Assembly: GCA_963718295.1 (NCBI GenBank)
Contig: CAVQYV010000001.1
Span: 1-64,000, forward strand
Reading direction: 5' to 3'
DNA length: 64,000 bases
Source of the DNA: CAVQYV01 sp963718295 [NCBI: uncultured Methylomirabilota bacterium]
GTDB taxonomy: Bacteria; Methylomirabilota; Methylomirabilia; CAVQYV01
Each line of letters starts with the position of its first letter. The stretch's first letter is position 1. Position numbers and translations under genes: made by a program. The notes under the pieces are model-generated. The model was not told the origin of the DNA. It saw only the letters and a list, made by a program, of their open reading frames with translations, and ran no database searches. Positions 28,713 through 36,911 of the stretch are shown here, piece by piece.

Positions 28713-29855
28713 CTATTCCTTTCGGGCGCTGGGGCCGCAAGCGCCTCCCGGCGAGCCACTGAGCGTTTCCGCTCCCGTGAAGAACCGGCGCTTGAAATAG
28801 AGGGATACGTTGACCAGGCCGATGAGCACCGGAACCTCTACCAGCGGCCCGATGACGGCTGCAAAGGCCGCTCCGGAGCCGATGCCAAAGACGGACACCG
28901 CAACCGCAATGGCCAGCTCAAAGTTGTTGGAGGCGGCAGTGAAGGCGAGGCTGGTGGTCTTCTCGTAGTCCGCACCCGCTTTCTTACCCATATAAAAGCT
29001 GACCAGGAACATGACCACAAAATAAATGAGCAGCGGGATGGCAATCCGGACCACATCCATTGGAATCTGCACGATCAGGTTACCCTTCAGGCTGAACATC
29101 ACTACGATAGTGAACAAGAGAGCAATCAGCGTGATCGGACTGATCCGGGGGATGAATTGGTTATGGTACCACTCCTTGCCTTTTGCCTTCACCAGGATCA
29201 GCCGGGTGAGCATCCCGGCGATGAAGGGAATCCCTAAGTAGATGAATACACTCTTGGCGATCTGGCCGATGGTCACGTTCACTACGCTCCCTCGCAGTCC
29301 GAAGAAGGGAGGCAGGATGGTAATAAATACCCAAGCATACACGCTATAAAAGAGGACCTGAAAGATGCTGTTGAAGGCCACTAACCCTGCGCAATACTCG
29401 CAGTCCCCGGCCGCCAGATCGTTCCAGACGATGACCATGGCAATACAGCGGGCCAATCCGATCATGATCAGGCCGGTCATATAGGCGGGATAGGAAGGAA
29501 GGAAGAGGATGGCCAGAAAGAACATCAGGATGGGACCCACGATCCAATTCTGGAGCAGCGAGAGACCCAGGATCTTCCAGTTACGGAAGACATCTCCCAG
29601 ATCTTCGTAGCGGACTTTCGCCAGCGGCGGATACATCATCAAGATCAGGCCAATGGCGATGGGGATATTGGTGGTATCCACCTGAAAGCGGTGGATGAAA
29701 CCCTCTACCCCGGGGATCAAATATCCGATCAGGACACCTCCCGCCATGGCCAGGAAGATCCATAGAGTCAGGAAGCGGTCAAGAAAAGAGAGCTTTTTGA
29801 GCACCGATCCCTCTGATCTGGCCGTGTTATCCCTGTTGACCGTCATTTCCTTCAT
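28713..29855 (-). CDS. acr3: ACR3-type arsenite efflux transporter
   Basis: Acr3 expels arsenite using the membrane potential. The 380 residues hold ten helices with family motifs: [58 protein letters not shown] with the essential Cys, and [20 protein letters not shown]. The C-terminal tail is Gly/Ser-rich and unremarkable. A good AGGAGG site precedes ATG 29855. It is the clearest functional anchor of the arsR-led operon and implies arsenite as a signal for the whole gene set. Confidence 0.93.
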   Translation of the reverse strand: MKEMTVNRDNTARSEGSVLKKLSFLDRFLTLWIFLAMAGGVLIGYLIPGVEGFIHRFQVDTTNIPIAIGLILMMYPPLAKVRYEDLGDVFRNWKILGLSLLQNWIVGPILMFFLAILFLPSYPAYMTGLIMIGLARCIAMVIVWNDLAAGDCEYCAGLVAFNSIFQVLFYSVYAWVFITILPPFFGLRGSVVNVTIGQIAKSVFIYLGIPFIAGMLTRLILVKAKGKEWYHNQFIPRISPITLIALLFTIVVMFSLKGNLIVQIPMDVVRIAIPLLIYFVVMFLVSFYMGKKAGADYEKTTSLAFTAASNNFELAIAVAVSVFGIGSGAAFAAVIGPLVEVPVLIGLVNVSLYFKRRFFTGAETLSGSPGGACGPSARKE

Positions 29856-29954
29856 GGTTCATTTTCCTCCTAATGGATTTACGTCCATATTTTCATCTTT
29901 TCATCATCCAGCCTGGCCCCCTCACGCAAGCCACGGCCGCAGATCGTGGAACCT

Positions 29955-30290
29955 CTATCCTCCCGGCGAGCCCTTCTTGCCATCCCAATTTCGCAATAGC
30001 TCCATGAAACTCGCGATGATGCCCTCGGTATTCACGAAAGAAGGGCATTTATTATCCAAGAGCCAATCTTCCCCTGACTCAGGTCCACCTCTTCTGTCAT
30101 AGAGAGAACGCTTCTCTGGATTGCCCAGGACTGCGTAGGCCGCTGCGACCTCCTTGAACCGTTCCTCCTTCTCCTTGCTGCCCTGATGCAAGTCCGGATG
30201 GAAAGATCGCGCCAGGCGGCGATAGGCCCTTTGGATCGCCCGGGCGCTCGCGTCCTTCTCTACTCCCAAGATCGCGTAATAATCCTTCAT
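29955..30290 (-). CDS. Short J-domain (DnaJ-like) protein
   Basis: The N-terminus MKDYYAILGVEKDASARAIQ continues with YRRLARSFHPDLHQG and ends YDRRGG: a full J-domain with its HPD motif, which stimulates Hsp70 ATPase. Only about 40 residues follow, with no Gly/Phe or zinc domain, so it is a 111-residue co-chaperone of unusual brevity. It lies between arsR and acr3, 100 bases from the latter, and presumably shares their regulation. A role in protecting proteins from arsenite-induced misfolding is inference. Confidence 0.88.
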   Translation of the reverse strand: MKDYYAILGVEKDASARAIQRAYRRLARSFHPDLHQGSKEKEERFKEVAAAYAVLGNPEKRSLYDRRGGPESGEDWLLDNKCPSFVNTEGIIASFMELLRNWDGKKGSPGG

Positions 30291-30334
30291 TTCCAGTATA
30301 TTGTAGCCTCTTACAACACGAGACGGCAGACGCG

Positions 30335-30742
30335 CTACGGCATCCGCCTTTCCGCCGCGACCAGTTTACTCCCCGCCTCCAGGTCTGCCGGCTCTACCCT
30401 GCAACTCGATCGCATCCCCTTGCTCAGGGTATGCTCGAGTCGGCCCCGGTCTGTCTCAAACACCCATCCCTTCGACCATTCCCGGAGGATCTGAACCACG
30501 GAGGATGGCAGGTCATCCTTTTCCCACTCCTTCAGGGCGTAGATGATCCATTTCCCTTCCCGACGATCCACGACCAGGCCTGCAGCCTTGAGGATGCTGA
30601 GTTGATGAGAAATCCGGGGCTGAGGCATCTGCAGGGCATCCATGAGCTCGCAGACGCAAAGCTCCCCTTGGAACAGTAAATTCAAGATCCTGAGGCGGGT
30701 CTCATCAGACAGGGCTTTGAAGAATGTAACGGCTGTTTGCAT
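30335..30742 (-). CDS. arsR: ArsR/SmtB-family metalloregulator
   Basis: A winged-helix repressor of 135 residues, beginning MQTAVTFFKALSDETRLRIL. The recognition helix region is QMPQPRISHQLSILKAAGLV, and the wing reads VDRREGKWIIYALK. Cysteines in GELCVCELM form the classical alpha-3 arsenite site (CVCEL), so As(III) or Sb(III) binding is likely. A long C-terminal extension with a further Cys is present. It is the first gene of the minus-strand operon running to 20,180 and is preceded by an AT-rich dyad. Confidence 0.92.
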   Translation of the reverse strand: MQTAVTFFKALSDETRLRILNLLFQGELCVCELMDALQMPQPRISHQLSILKAAGLVVDRREGKWIIYALKEWEKDDLPSSVVQILREWSKGWVFETDRGRLEHTLSKGMRSSCRVEPADLEAGSKLVAAERRMP

Positions 30743-30756
30743 GGGTTTGCTCCTTC

Positions 30757-30792
30757 ATGTATATAAATGCACATATGTCAATATGTAATTTT
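30757..30792. promoter_or_regulatory. Likely ArsR operator
   Basis: An AT-rich region upstream of arsR contains the palindrome ACATATGT (30771-30778) within a longer imperfect dyad (TGTATATAAATGC...TCAATATGTA), the style of ArsR/SmtB sites. On the minus strand it also contains TTGACA. It lies between arsR and a divergent lipoprotein gene and could control both. Confidence 0.5.
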
Positions 30793-30810
30793 AATCAAAC
30801 TTTTCCCCTC

Positions 30811-30838
30811 TTGTCAAGTCCCTTTCCTGTGCTAAAAT
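30811..30838 (+). promoter_or_regulatory. Sigma-70-like promoter, rightward
   Basis: TTGTCA (30811-30816), 16 bases, TAAAAT (30833-30838). The predicted start near 30845 precedes a leader ORF at 30868 and the lipoprotein gene at 30921. It is divergent from arsR. Confidence 0.55.
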
Positions 30839-30867
30839 GTATCCATATAATGAGAGGAGGTGACTCT

Positions 30868-30924
30868 ATGGAAAGTGGATGTGCCGGCTCATCAAGAACG
30901 ATCATCGGAGGAAAGAGGATATGA
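30868..30924 (+). CDS. 18-codon leader ORF coupled to the lipoprotein gene
   Basis: ATG 30868 follows GAGGAGGTGACTCT, an excellent ribosome-binding site. The peptide is MESGCAGSSRTIIGGKRI, and its TGA overlaps the ATG of the next gene as ATGA (30921-30924). The downstream gene's own site (GGAGGAAAGAGGAT) lies inside this ORF. It may be a translational-coupling leader. Confidence 0.5.
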   Translation: MESGCAGSSRTIIGGKRI

Positions 30925-31214
30925 CAACTCGAAGATGGATGGTAACTTTCGCTGCCCTTACCTTCATGGGGACGATCCTGGCCGGTTGCGCAGCCTGCCT
31001 CCAGAACTATGACAAGGTCGCCCTGGGCATGAACCCGGACGAGGTATTGCAGGTCGCGGGAAAGCCCCACCGGATCTTTCAGATGGAATCCACCGGACAG
31101 GGCACCCTGATCCCCACTCCGCCGGGAAAGCATGAGGTCTGGTTCTACCGGGGCGGGGTCATTCAATTCAACGAGGGCAAGGTAGTGGCCAAAGGCCATA
31201 AGATTCAGCCTTAG
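30921..31214 (+). CDS. Small lipoprotein (SmpA/BamE-like fold possible)
   Basis: A 97-residue lipoprotein: basic start MTTRRW, hydrophobic helix, and lipobox ILAGC with Cys at about residue 23. The mature region YDKVALGMNPDEVLQVAGKP matches the k.i..GMt..eV...lG.P pattern of SmpA/OmlA (BamE-like) domains, and HEVWFYRGGVIQFNEGKV follows as strands. A further Cys pair lies directly after the lipobox. It is transcribed divergently from arsR. Outer-membrane assembly is one possible role but is not shown by the sequence. Confidence 0.75.
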   Translation: MTTRRWMVTFAALTFMGTILAGCAACLQNYDKVALGMNPDEVLQVAGKPHRIFQMESTGQGTLIPTPPGKHEVWFYRGGVIQFNEGKVVAKGHKIQP

Positions 31215-31230
31215 TGCGCCTGATAGAGAA

Positions 31231-31266
31231 GAAAAAAATAAGGGGAGGATCTCGATCCTCCCCTTA
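31231..31266 (-). terminator. Rho-independent terminator of the SDR-cupin-deoC operon
   Basis: The stem 31239-31250 pairs with 31255-31266 (AAGGGGAGGAT / ATCCTCCCCTT). On the minus strand it is followed by a T-rich run (31237-31231). It lies about 80 bases beyond the stop of the last minus-strand gene and may also stop the convergent lipoprotein transcript. Confidence 0.85.
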
Positions 31267-31345
31267 ACATTCGACTTCGGCTTAGTGATCTGGATGGGAG
31301 CGGACTTGGCTCGTCTGCCTCCCCTCCCCCTCATGCACGCACAAC

Positions 31346-32122
31346 TCACCGCATCTCTTGCCCTCCCGAATCGTTCAGGGCCTGCCCGGTGATGTAGTCG
31401 GCATCGGAGGAGGCCAGGAATAGTGCGACCTTGGCCACATCCTCCGGATGCTGCCCCCGTCCCATGGGCACCTGCTGGGTAATGCGGCTGCTGATCACCT
31501 CCTCAGGTGAGATGCCCCGGATCTTTCCCAGGACCTTGGACAGATAATCCCACATCTCCGTGAGGACGATGCCGGGACAGATTGCATTGACATTGATGTG
31601 TGGGGCAAATTCGAGGGCATTGGACTGGGTGAGGCCGATGACTGCAAATTTCGTTGCGGTGTACGAAGCCATGTAGGGGCCCCCCACCTTGCCCAGCCGG
31701 GAGGCGAGGTTGATGATCTTTCCCACCTTCTTCTTCATCATCTCCTTCACTGCTGCCTGGGTGCAAAAGACTACCCCCTTCAAGTTCACCGCAATGATCC
31801 GATCCCACTCCTCCTCCGAGGATTCCGCAAAGAGCCCAGCCAGCACGATTCCGGCATTATTGACCAGGATATCGATCTGGCCGAATTCCTTCAATGCGAA
31901 GGCGACCATCGCCTCCGCCTCTGCCTTTTTGGTCACGTCAATCTTGATCCAGCGGGCCTGACCCCCGCCCTTCTGAATCTCCCCGGCCGCCTCCTCTGCT
32001 CCTCGGGGATCGATATCTGCCAAAACCACCTTGGCTCCCTCCTGGGCGAATTTCAGGGCGATGCCTTTTCCGATCCCCCTCCCCGCCCCCGTGATGACGG
32101 CCACCTTATCCTGCAATCTCAT
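31346..32122 (-). CDS. Short-chain dehydrogenase/reductase 1
   Basis: A classical SDR of 258 residues: NAD(P) loop TGAGRGIGKG near residue 12, acidic DIDPR after strand 2 (suggesting NAD preference), NNAG at 90, catalytic Ser in INLAS and YTATK. It resembles FabG or sugar-alcohol dehydrogenases. ATG 32122 is preceded by GGGAGGAGCAGCCG; the longer frame begins inside the cupin gene. It is the last gene of a five-gene operon with two cupins, a second SDR and deoC. Confidence 0.88.
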   Translation of the reverse strand: MRLQDKVAVITGAGRGIGKGIALKFAQEGAKVVLADIDPRGAEEAAGEIQKGGGQARWIKIDVTKKAEAEAMVAFALKEFGQIDILVNNAGIVLAGLFAESSEEEWDRIIAVNLKGVVFCTQAAVKEMMKKKVGKIINLASRLGKVGGPYMASYTATKFAVIGLTQSNALEFAPHINVNAICPGIVLTEMWDYLSKVLGKIRGISPEEVISSRITQQVPMGRGQHPEDVAKVALFLASSDADYITGQALNDSGGQEMR

Positions 32123-32144
32123 CGGCTGCTCCTCCCTCTCCTGC

Positions 32145-32573
32145 TCATAACCCAGGCCCAATGACCACAAAGGCCTTGATCGGCTTGGTGGTAAAGTTAA
32201 AGTACTTGTGAGGGGTCCCTGCGGGAATGAAGCACTTTTCCCCCTCGAAGATATGGTGGCAGAGGGAAACCGCGGAACCCTTTTTCTCGCCCATCTCCTC
32301 CAATTGCACTACCAGATCCCCTTCCAGGGCGTAGAGGAGCTCGTCCCCTTTGTGGACCTCCGCCTCCGAAATCCCACCCACCGGAACCTGCAAGAGGGCG
32401 ATGTTGATATAGTCATTGCTTACGATAAACGAAAAGAGGACATGCCTTTCCCTTCCGTGGATGAGGGGAAGCTGATCTTCAGCCCGGACCGGGATGATCT
32501 TCTTCGCCTGGCGGGCCTTCTTTCCCTCCATCGGCCAGCTGCCCAAAGAATCGAGGTTGGGGATCTTATCCAT
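32145..32573 (-). CDS. Cupin-domain protein 1
   Basis: A 142-residue single-domain cupin. The two conserved motifs are visible: VHKGDELLYALEGDLVVQLE (G..H..dE..yvleG) and FIPAGTPHKYFNF (P.g.pH...n). The likely metal ligands are the His and Glu of motif 1 and the His of motif 2. Its start lies one base after the stop of cupin 2, so the pair is translationally linked and may act together as isomerase, epimerase or dioxygenase. Substrate unknown. Confidence 0.82.
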   Translation of the reverse strand: MDKIPNLDSLGSWPMEGKKARQAKKIIPVRAEDQLPLIHGRERHVLFSFIVSNDYINIALLQVPVGGISEAEVHKGDELLYALEGDLVVQLEEMGEKKGSAVSLCHHIFEGEKCFIPAGTPHKYFNFTTKPIKAFVVIGPGL

Positions 32574-32574
32574 C

Positions 32575-33117
32575 TTACTTCTCCTCCCAGGCCTTATAGA
32601 ATCTGGGCTTCTTCACCGATGGAATCACGGTACCCATCTTGTCTTCCGCCGCCCAGATGCGCGGGGCAACGATGCTGATGGCCACCACCTTCTTTTCGTT
32701 GAAGCTGAAGATCTGGTGTCTCGTCCCTTGCGGGATGTAGAGGGCATCTTTTGCGTGCAACTGATAGGTCTCTCCCGTCTCCGGGGCAAAGGCCACGGGA
32801 TCTCCCTCCAGGAAATAATAGATCTCGTCCCCATAGTTGTGCTGGCCCGCCGGCTCGTAGTAGTTACCCGGGTTCAAGGTCCAGTGGCTGACCGTAAATT
32901 GATCCAGGCTCACAAACCGGCGCAGGGCCACCTGATGGCCCTCAAACCCATAGAACCCGGAGAGTTCGTCCTCCTTGTGAATGACGACGAAACGCTTCTT
33001 TTCAGGAGGGAAAGGGAAGTTTCCGATCCACGCTGGGATCGGCACCCGTTGTACCCCCGGTTCTTTTTGTTCCGATGGTTCTGCCCGCTTCCCCTTACCC
33101 CTATTCCCTTTCTCCAT
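32575..33117 (-). CDS. Cupin-domain protein 2
   Basis: A 180-residue cupin with a basic N-terminal extension. Motif 1 reads AGQHNYGDEIYYFLEGDPVA and motif 2 reads YIPQGTRHQIFSF; His, Glu and His metal ligands are present. It is 35-40 residues longer than cupin 1 and only distantly similar, so it is not a recent duplicate. It lies between SDR 2 and cupin 1 in the deoC operon. Confidence 0.82.
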   Translation of the reverse strand: MEKGNRGKGKRAEPSEQKEPGVQRVPIPAWIGNFPFPPEKKRFVVIHKEDELSGFYGFEGHQVALRRFVSLDQFTVSHWTLNPGNYYEPAGQHNYGDEIYYFLEGDPVAFAPETGETYQLHAKDALYIPQGTRHQIFSFNEKKVVAISIVAPRIWAAEDKMGTVIPSVKKPRFYKAWEEK

Positions 33118-33178
33118 AGCAAGCCTCCCACTGGACCAGGCGCTGGACCCGGAGATGGCATCCCATCACCGCCCCCCC

Positions 33179-33931
33179 CTAATCCATGAACAATCCCCCG
33201 TTGACATCCAAGATTTCCCCGGTGATGATCCGTGCCGCATCGGAGGCCAAAAAGAGGGCGGCCTCCGCGATATCCTGGGCCTCACCAAACGCCCCCAAGG
33301 GAAGGGGGAAACTCTTGATGATCGCCTCCCGCTGTTCCTTGGTGGTCGTCTTGTGAAAGGGCGTGTCCAGAGGGCCGGGGGCGATTCCATTCACCTGGAT
33401 TCCATGCGGGGCCAGAACTTTGGCAAAGTTGATCGTCAGGCAGGACACCCCGGCTTTGGAGGCGGAATAATTCATCCCGGAGAAGATGCTTCCCGTCTTC
33501 GCCACCAAGGAGGAGATGTTGATGATCTTGCCCGATTTCTGCTTCATCATCGCCAGCCCTGCAGCCCGGCATCCCAGGAAGACCCCCCACAAGTTGATAT
33601 CCATCACCCGGTCCCACTCTTCTTTGGTCATCTCCTTCCAGCCCACAGGGGAGTTGACCCCGGCGTTATTGACCATGATATCCAGCCGGCCGAAGCGCCG
33701 CAGGGTATCCTCCACCAGTTCCGATACCTCGCCTTCCCGGGTGACATCGGTCCGGACCGCGAGGGCCTTGCCTCCCTGGGCCTTCACCTCCTCAGCCACC
33801 TTTTTGGCCGCCTCTCCGTCGAGATCGGATGCCACCACCATCGCCCCTTCTTGGGTGAAGAGCTTACACATGGCCTTTCCGATCCCACTGCCGGCGCCAG
33901 TTACGATTGCGATCTTATCCGCTAATTTCAA
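33179..33931 (-). CDS. Short-chain dehydrogenase/reductase 2
   Basis: A 250-residue classical SDR: TGAGSGIGKA cofactor loop, SDLDGEA after strand 2, NNAGVNSP, INISSLVAKTG with the catalytic Ser, and YSASKAG with Tyr and Lys. The C-terminus GGLFMD is typical. It differs clearly from SDR 1 in the same operon (for example DATR-type substrate loop TPFHKTTTKEQR), so the two probably catalyse different oxidations of one pathway. It starts 10 bases downstream of deoC. Confidence 0.9.
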   Translation of the reverse strand: MKLADKIAIVTGAGSGIGKAMCKLFTQEGAMVVASDLDGEAAKKVAEEVKAQGGKALAVRTDVTREGEVSELVEDTLRRFGRLDIMVNNAGVNSPVGWKEMTKEEWDRVMDINLWGVFLGCRAAGLAMMKQKSGKIINISSLVAKTGSIFSGMNYSASKAGVSCLTINFAKVLAPHGIQVNGIAPGPLDTPFHKTTTKEQREAIIKSFPLPLGAFGEAQDIAEAALFLASDAARIITGEILDVNGGLFMD

Positions 33932-33941
33932 GGCAACCCCC

Positions 33942-34607
33942 TCAGTCTGTCAATGATTCGATGATGTCCACTGCCGTCCGCGTCGCCACCCGCGTTGCTC
34001 CTGCCTCGATAAAGGCCAGGGTTTCGCTCAGCTTGGTGATGCCTCCCGAGGCCTTCACCCCGAAATTGGGACCCACGGTCTGACGCATGAGCTTGATATC
34101 CTCCACGGTGGCACCGGGGAAGACGTTGCCGGTGGAGGTCTTTACCATGTGAGCCCCTGCCTCCACTGCAATCTGGCAAGCCTTGATCTTTTCCTCTCTC
34201 GAGAGCAGGGCGGTCTCCAGGATCACCTTGACGATGCGTCCTTCGGCAGCCTTCACCACCGCCTTGATATCGTCCCGAACCACATCATAGAGCTTGTCCT
34301 TGAACGCCCCCATGTGCATCATCATGTCGATCTCATCCGCCCCATTCTTGACGGAATCCTCGGTCTCGAACACTTTGGTGGCAGTAGTGTTGGCCCCGAA
34401 GGGGAAACCGCTCGGCGCCATAACTCTCACCTGCGTGCCCTTGACGATGCTCTTAGCCAGGGGGAGGTAGCAGCCATGCGTGCAGGCAACGATGAAATTG
34501 TATTTCACCGCATCCTCGCAGAGTTTGATCACCTCTGCCCGGGTTGCGTCCGGCTTCAGGACTACTGTTTCGATGTAGCGCGCCAGTTCTGCCTTACTGA
34601 GCTTCAT
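33942..34607 (-). CDS. deoC: Deoxyribose-phosphate aldolase
   Basis: DeoC cleaves 2-deoxyribose 5-phosphate to glyceraldehyde 3-phosphate and acetaldehyde through a lysine Schiff base. The 221-residue sequence carries VCTHG-like VACTHGCYLP, MAPSGFPFG, EIDMMMHMGAF, the Schiff-base Lys in HMVKTSTGN and the second Lys in GVKASGGI. Start ATG 34607 follows GGAGAAGGTGTAGA. As first gene of an operon with two SDRs and two cupins it may work on a different substrate than nucleoside-derived deoxyribose; no nucleoside phosphorylase or phosphopentomutase is present here. Confidence 0.92.
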   Translation of the reverse strand: MKLSKAELARYIETVVLKPDATRAEVIKLCEDAVKYNFIVACTHGCYLPLAKSIVKGTQVRVMAPSGFPFGANTTATKVFETEDSVKNGADEIDMMMHMGAFKDKLYDVVRDDIKAVVKAAEGRIVKVILETALLSREEKIKACQIAVEAGAHMVKTSTGNVFPGATVEDIKLMRQTVGPNFGVKASGGITKLSETLAFIEAGATRVATRTAVDIIESLTD

Positions 34608-34817
34608 TCTACACCTTCTCCTTCCTTTGGTTGAAATAAGAGGGCCCATCCAGACCCCAAGATCCTGCAAAGAATGCTATCCATGGACAGCTGCCTGACC
34701 CCGCTTCTATCATCTTATCATTGTAAGCGGTCCGAACTTCTGCTATCATGACCCAAAAAACGCGCGATCATAGCACGAACCTTTTGCCCCTGACAAGGAC
34801 AAATCGGAGGCGATAAG

Positions 34818-35183
34818 ATGCCCATCTATGAGTATCGGTGCGCAGATTGCGGGAAGCGATCCTCTTTCCTCTTGCTGCGGATTGATCCGAACTTCGCTCC
34901 TCCCTGCCGCCACTGCCAGAGCCCACGGATGAGCCGTCTGGTATCCAAAGTCGCGGTCTTCCGCTCAGAAGAGAGCCGCCTGGAGAGGCTGGCCGATCCC
35001 TCCCGGCTCGGCGACCTGGACGAAGAGGATCCCAAGAGCGTGGCCCGGTGGGTCAAGAGAATGGGAAAGGAATTGGGGGAGGACATAGGGGAGGACTTCG
35101 AGGAGATGGTGGATCAGGGCATGGAGGAGGAAACCGAGGGGGGAGGATCCCTGGAAGGAGGAAGTGATGAGCTCGATGAGTAA
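34818..35183 (+). CDS. FmdB-family zinc-ribbon protein
   Basis: The N-terminus MPIYEYRCADCGKRSSFLLL, followed 25 residues later by CRHCQSPRMSRLVSK, is the FmdB putative regulatory zinc ribbon (two CxxC pairs). The C-terminal half is a strongly acidic tail (LGEDIGEDFEEMV, then EEE/GGG). The function of the family is not established. It heads a three-gene operon with FmdE-like and HTH/zinc-ribbon genes, is divergent from deoC, and its stop overlaps the next start. Confidence 0.88.
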   Translation: MPIYEYRCADCGKRSSFLLLRIDPNFAPPCRHCQSPRMSRLVSKVAVFRSEESRLERLADPSRLGDLDEEDPKSVARWVKRMGKELGEDIGEDFEEMVDQGMEEETEGGGSLEGGSDELDE

Positions 35184-35808
35184 ACCACCACCGAAGCCAG
35201 GTTCAAGGGTCGCTTCTTCGGCATCCGCCAGGACCAAGAAACCTATTCCCGCCCCCCTTTCCCCTCATCCGGAGGATCTTGAGAGGCTCATCGCCTTTCA
35301 CGGACATCTCTGCCCCGGTGTGCTTATCGGATACCGGGCTACCCGGTTGGGGCTTTTGCGCCTCCGGGTGAAGGCCGCCCAGGATGAAGAACTGATCGCT
35401 TTGGTGGAGAACAAGAGCTGCAGCGTCGATGCGGTGCAGTTTCTGGCCAGCTGCACCTTTGGAAAAGGCAACCTCTTTTATCTCCCTTTCGGAAAGCAGG
35501 TCTTCACCTTCGTCCGGCGGCCATCCGGAGAGGCAGTTCGGGTCTCACTCCGCAAGGAGGCGGACGAGGGCCTGCCGAAGAAAGGGGCGCGCCGCAGAAG
35601 GCAGTTCACGGCCCGCCTTCTGTCCGCCCCGGATCAGGACTTATTCAAGGCCAAAAGGCTCACCATCCCGCTCCCCCCTCCGGCCCAGGTCTTCCTTAGC
35701 ATCCCCTGTCAGGCCTGTGCCGAGCCGGTGATGGAGACGGCCGCCCGATCGGTCCGCGGCAGGCTCTTGTGCCAGCCCTGCTTTGAGACCGAGGTGTCTG
35801 GGGTTTGA
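35167..35808 (+). CDS. FmdE-domain protein with C-terminal zinc ribbon
   Basis: FmdE (formylmethanofuran dehydrogenase subunit E-like) proteins carry the motif FHGHLCPGVLIGYRATRLGL seen here near residue 40, and the conserved VENKSCSVDAVQFLASCTFGKGN block with Cys residues that probably bind metal. The last 50 residues form a zinc ribbon (PCQACAEPVME...LCQPCF). In bacteria such proteins occur with molybdenum or tungsten enzymes, though none is next to it. Start ATG 35167 or 35176 overlaps the FmdB gene end. Confidence 0.85.
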   Translation: MSSMSKPPPKPGSRVASSASARTKKPIPAPLSPHPEDLERLIAFHGHLCPGVLIGYRATRLGLLRLRVKAAQDEELIALVENKSCSVDAVQFLASCTFGKGNLFYLPFGKQVFTFVRRPSGEAVRVSLRKEADEGLPKKGARRRRQFTARLLSAPDQDLFKAKRLTIPLPPPAQVFLSIPCQACAEPVMETAARSVRGRLLCQPCFETEVSGV

Positions 35809-35827
35809 GGAGAGACAGGGAGATCAG

Positions 35828-36109
35828 ATGCCCACCGTCCGCCAACAGATCATCGAGAAGCTGGAGACGGCCCACATGACGGCCCTGGATCTCTCCCGGG
35901 AGATGCGGGTTTCGGAGGCCGACATCTTGAGGCATCTCTCTCACGTCGCCCGGTCCCTCTCCTCCGCCAGGAAACGGCTGGTGATGGAGCCCCCCATGTG
36001 CCTCGCCTGCGGCTTCCGCTTCAAGAAGAGGGAGCGTCTCAGGGCCCCCAGCCGCTGCCCTTTGTGCAAGGGAGAGCACATTTCCGAGCCACTTTTCTCC
36101 ATCCGATGA
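35828..36109 (+). CDS. HTH plus zinc-ribbon regulator (COG3357-like)
   Basis: A 93-residue protein: an N-terminal helix-turn-helix (QQIIEKLETAHMTALDLSRE, VSEADILRHLSHVARSL) followed by a zinc ribbon CLACGFRFKKRERLRAPSRC with CPLCKGEHI. This fits the predicted transcriptional regulators of COG3357. It starts at ATG 35828, 20 bases after the FmdE-like gene, and likely regulates the little operon itself; that is inference. Confidence 0.8.
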   Translation: MPTVRQQIIEKLETAHMTALDLSREMRVSEADILRHLSHVARSLSSARKRLVMEPPMCLACGFRFKKRERLRAPSRCPLCKGEHISEPLFSIR

Positions 36110-36205
36110 CATCCATTAGGAACAGAGAACCCGAGCTGACCTATTCCTGTCTGAAGGTTCAAGCCACAAATAAACGCAGCTCAAGAAAGAGAAAGGAGAC
36201 ATGAG

Positions 36206-36911
36206 ATGAAAAAACGGTCACTGATTTCCTTATTGGCGGTGGGATTTTTCCTGCTTCTGCCCATGGCCCTGATGGCCGCCGAGGAAGGGACAGCAGCGAT
36301 CCCCAGGGAGATCGTCCTGTCGAAGCCCGACACCACGGGAGGCATGCCGTTGCACCAAGCACTCTTTCAGCGACACTCGGTCCGCAACTTCATGGATCAA
36401 GAGTTGAGTCTGGATCAGATCTCCCAGATCCTCTGGGCAGCTAATGGCATCACTCGCCCCGAAAGCGGCAAGAGGACGGCGCCCTCTCCCATGGCCACCT
36501 TCCCCGCCCGCATCTATCTGGCCAATAAGCAGGGGGTCTATGCGTTCTCTCCCCAGGAGATGAAGCTCACCTTGGTGACTGAAGGGGATCATCGGGCTCG
36601 TCTCTCCTCGTACAAATCGGTATTGTCCGCTCCAGTGAGCCTGATTGCGGTCGCCGACACGGAAAAGACAAAGCGCACCATGGATGTGCGCTGGAAGGGA
36701 CAATCCGGAGAACGAAAAGCTGTCGGTCCTCTTCTGCCATGACGAGGGCGGGGCCATGTCCCAGAACGTCTATCTGGAGGCCACTTCTCTCGGGCTAAGC
36801 ACCGTATTCATCGGCGGGTATAACAAGAAGGAGATTACCGATCTCTTGCAGCTCAAAGGGGAGATGATACTTTGGGTCATGCCCATCGGATACGAAAAGA
36901 CCACCCAGTGA
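36206..36911 (+). CDS. Secreted nitroreductase-family protein, one frameshift
   Basis: A SagB/ThcOx-type nitroreductase with a signal peptide (MKKRSLISLLAVGFFLLLPM). The flavin-binding start is PLHQALFQRHSVRNFMDQEL, followed by QISQILWAANGITRPESGKR and PARIYLANKQGVYAF. The C-terminal half (HDEGGAMSQNVYLEATSLGL, then VMPIGYEKTTQ) is in the next frame. Restoring one G in the GGGACAA run near 36698 joins them as WKGDNPENEKLSV. Extracytoplasmic flavin enzymes of this type occur in many anaerobes; the substrate is not predictable. Confidence 0.82.

Noticed and set aside
36690-36720. Frame change in the nitroreductase considered as programmed frameshifting
   Set aside because: The site is a short G run with no slippery heptamer, SD or hairpin. 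Adding one G restores the protein, so a base-calling loss is simpler.
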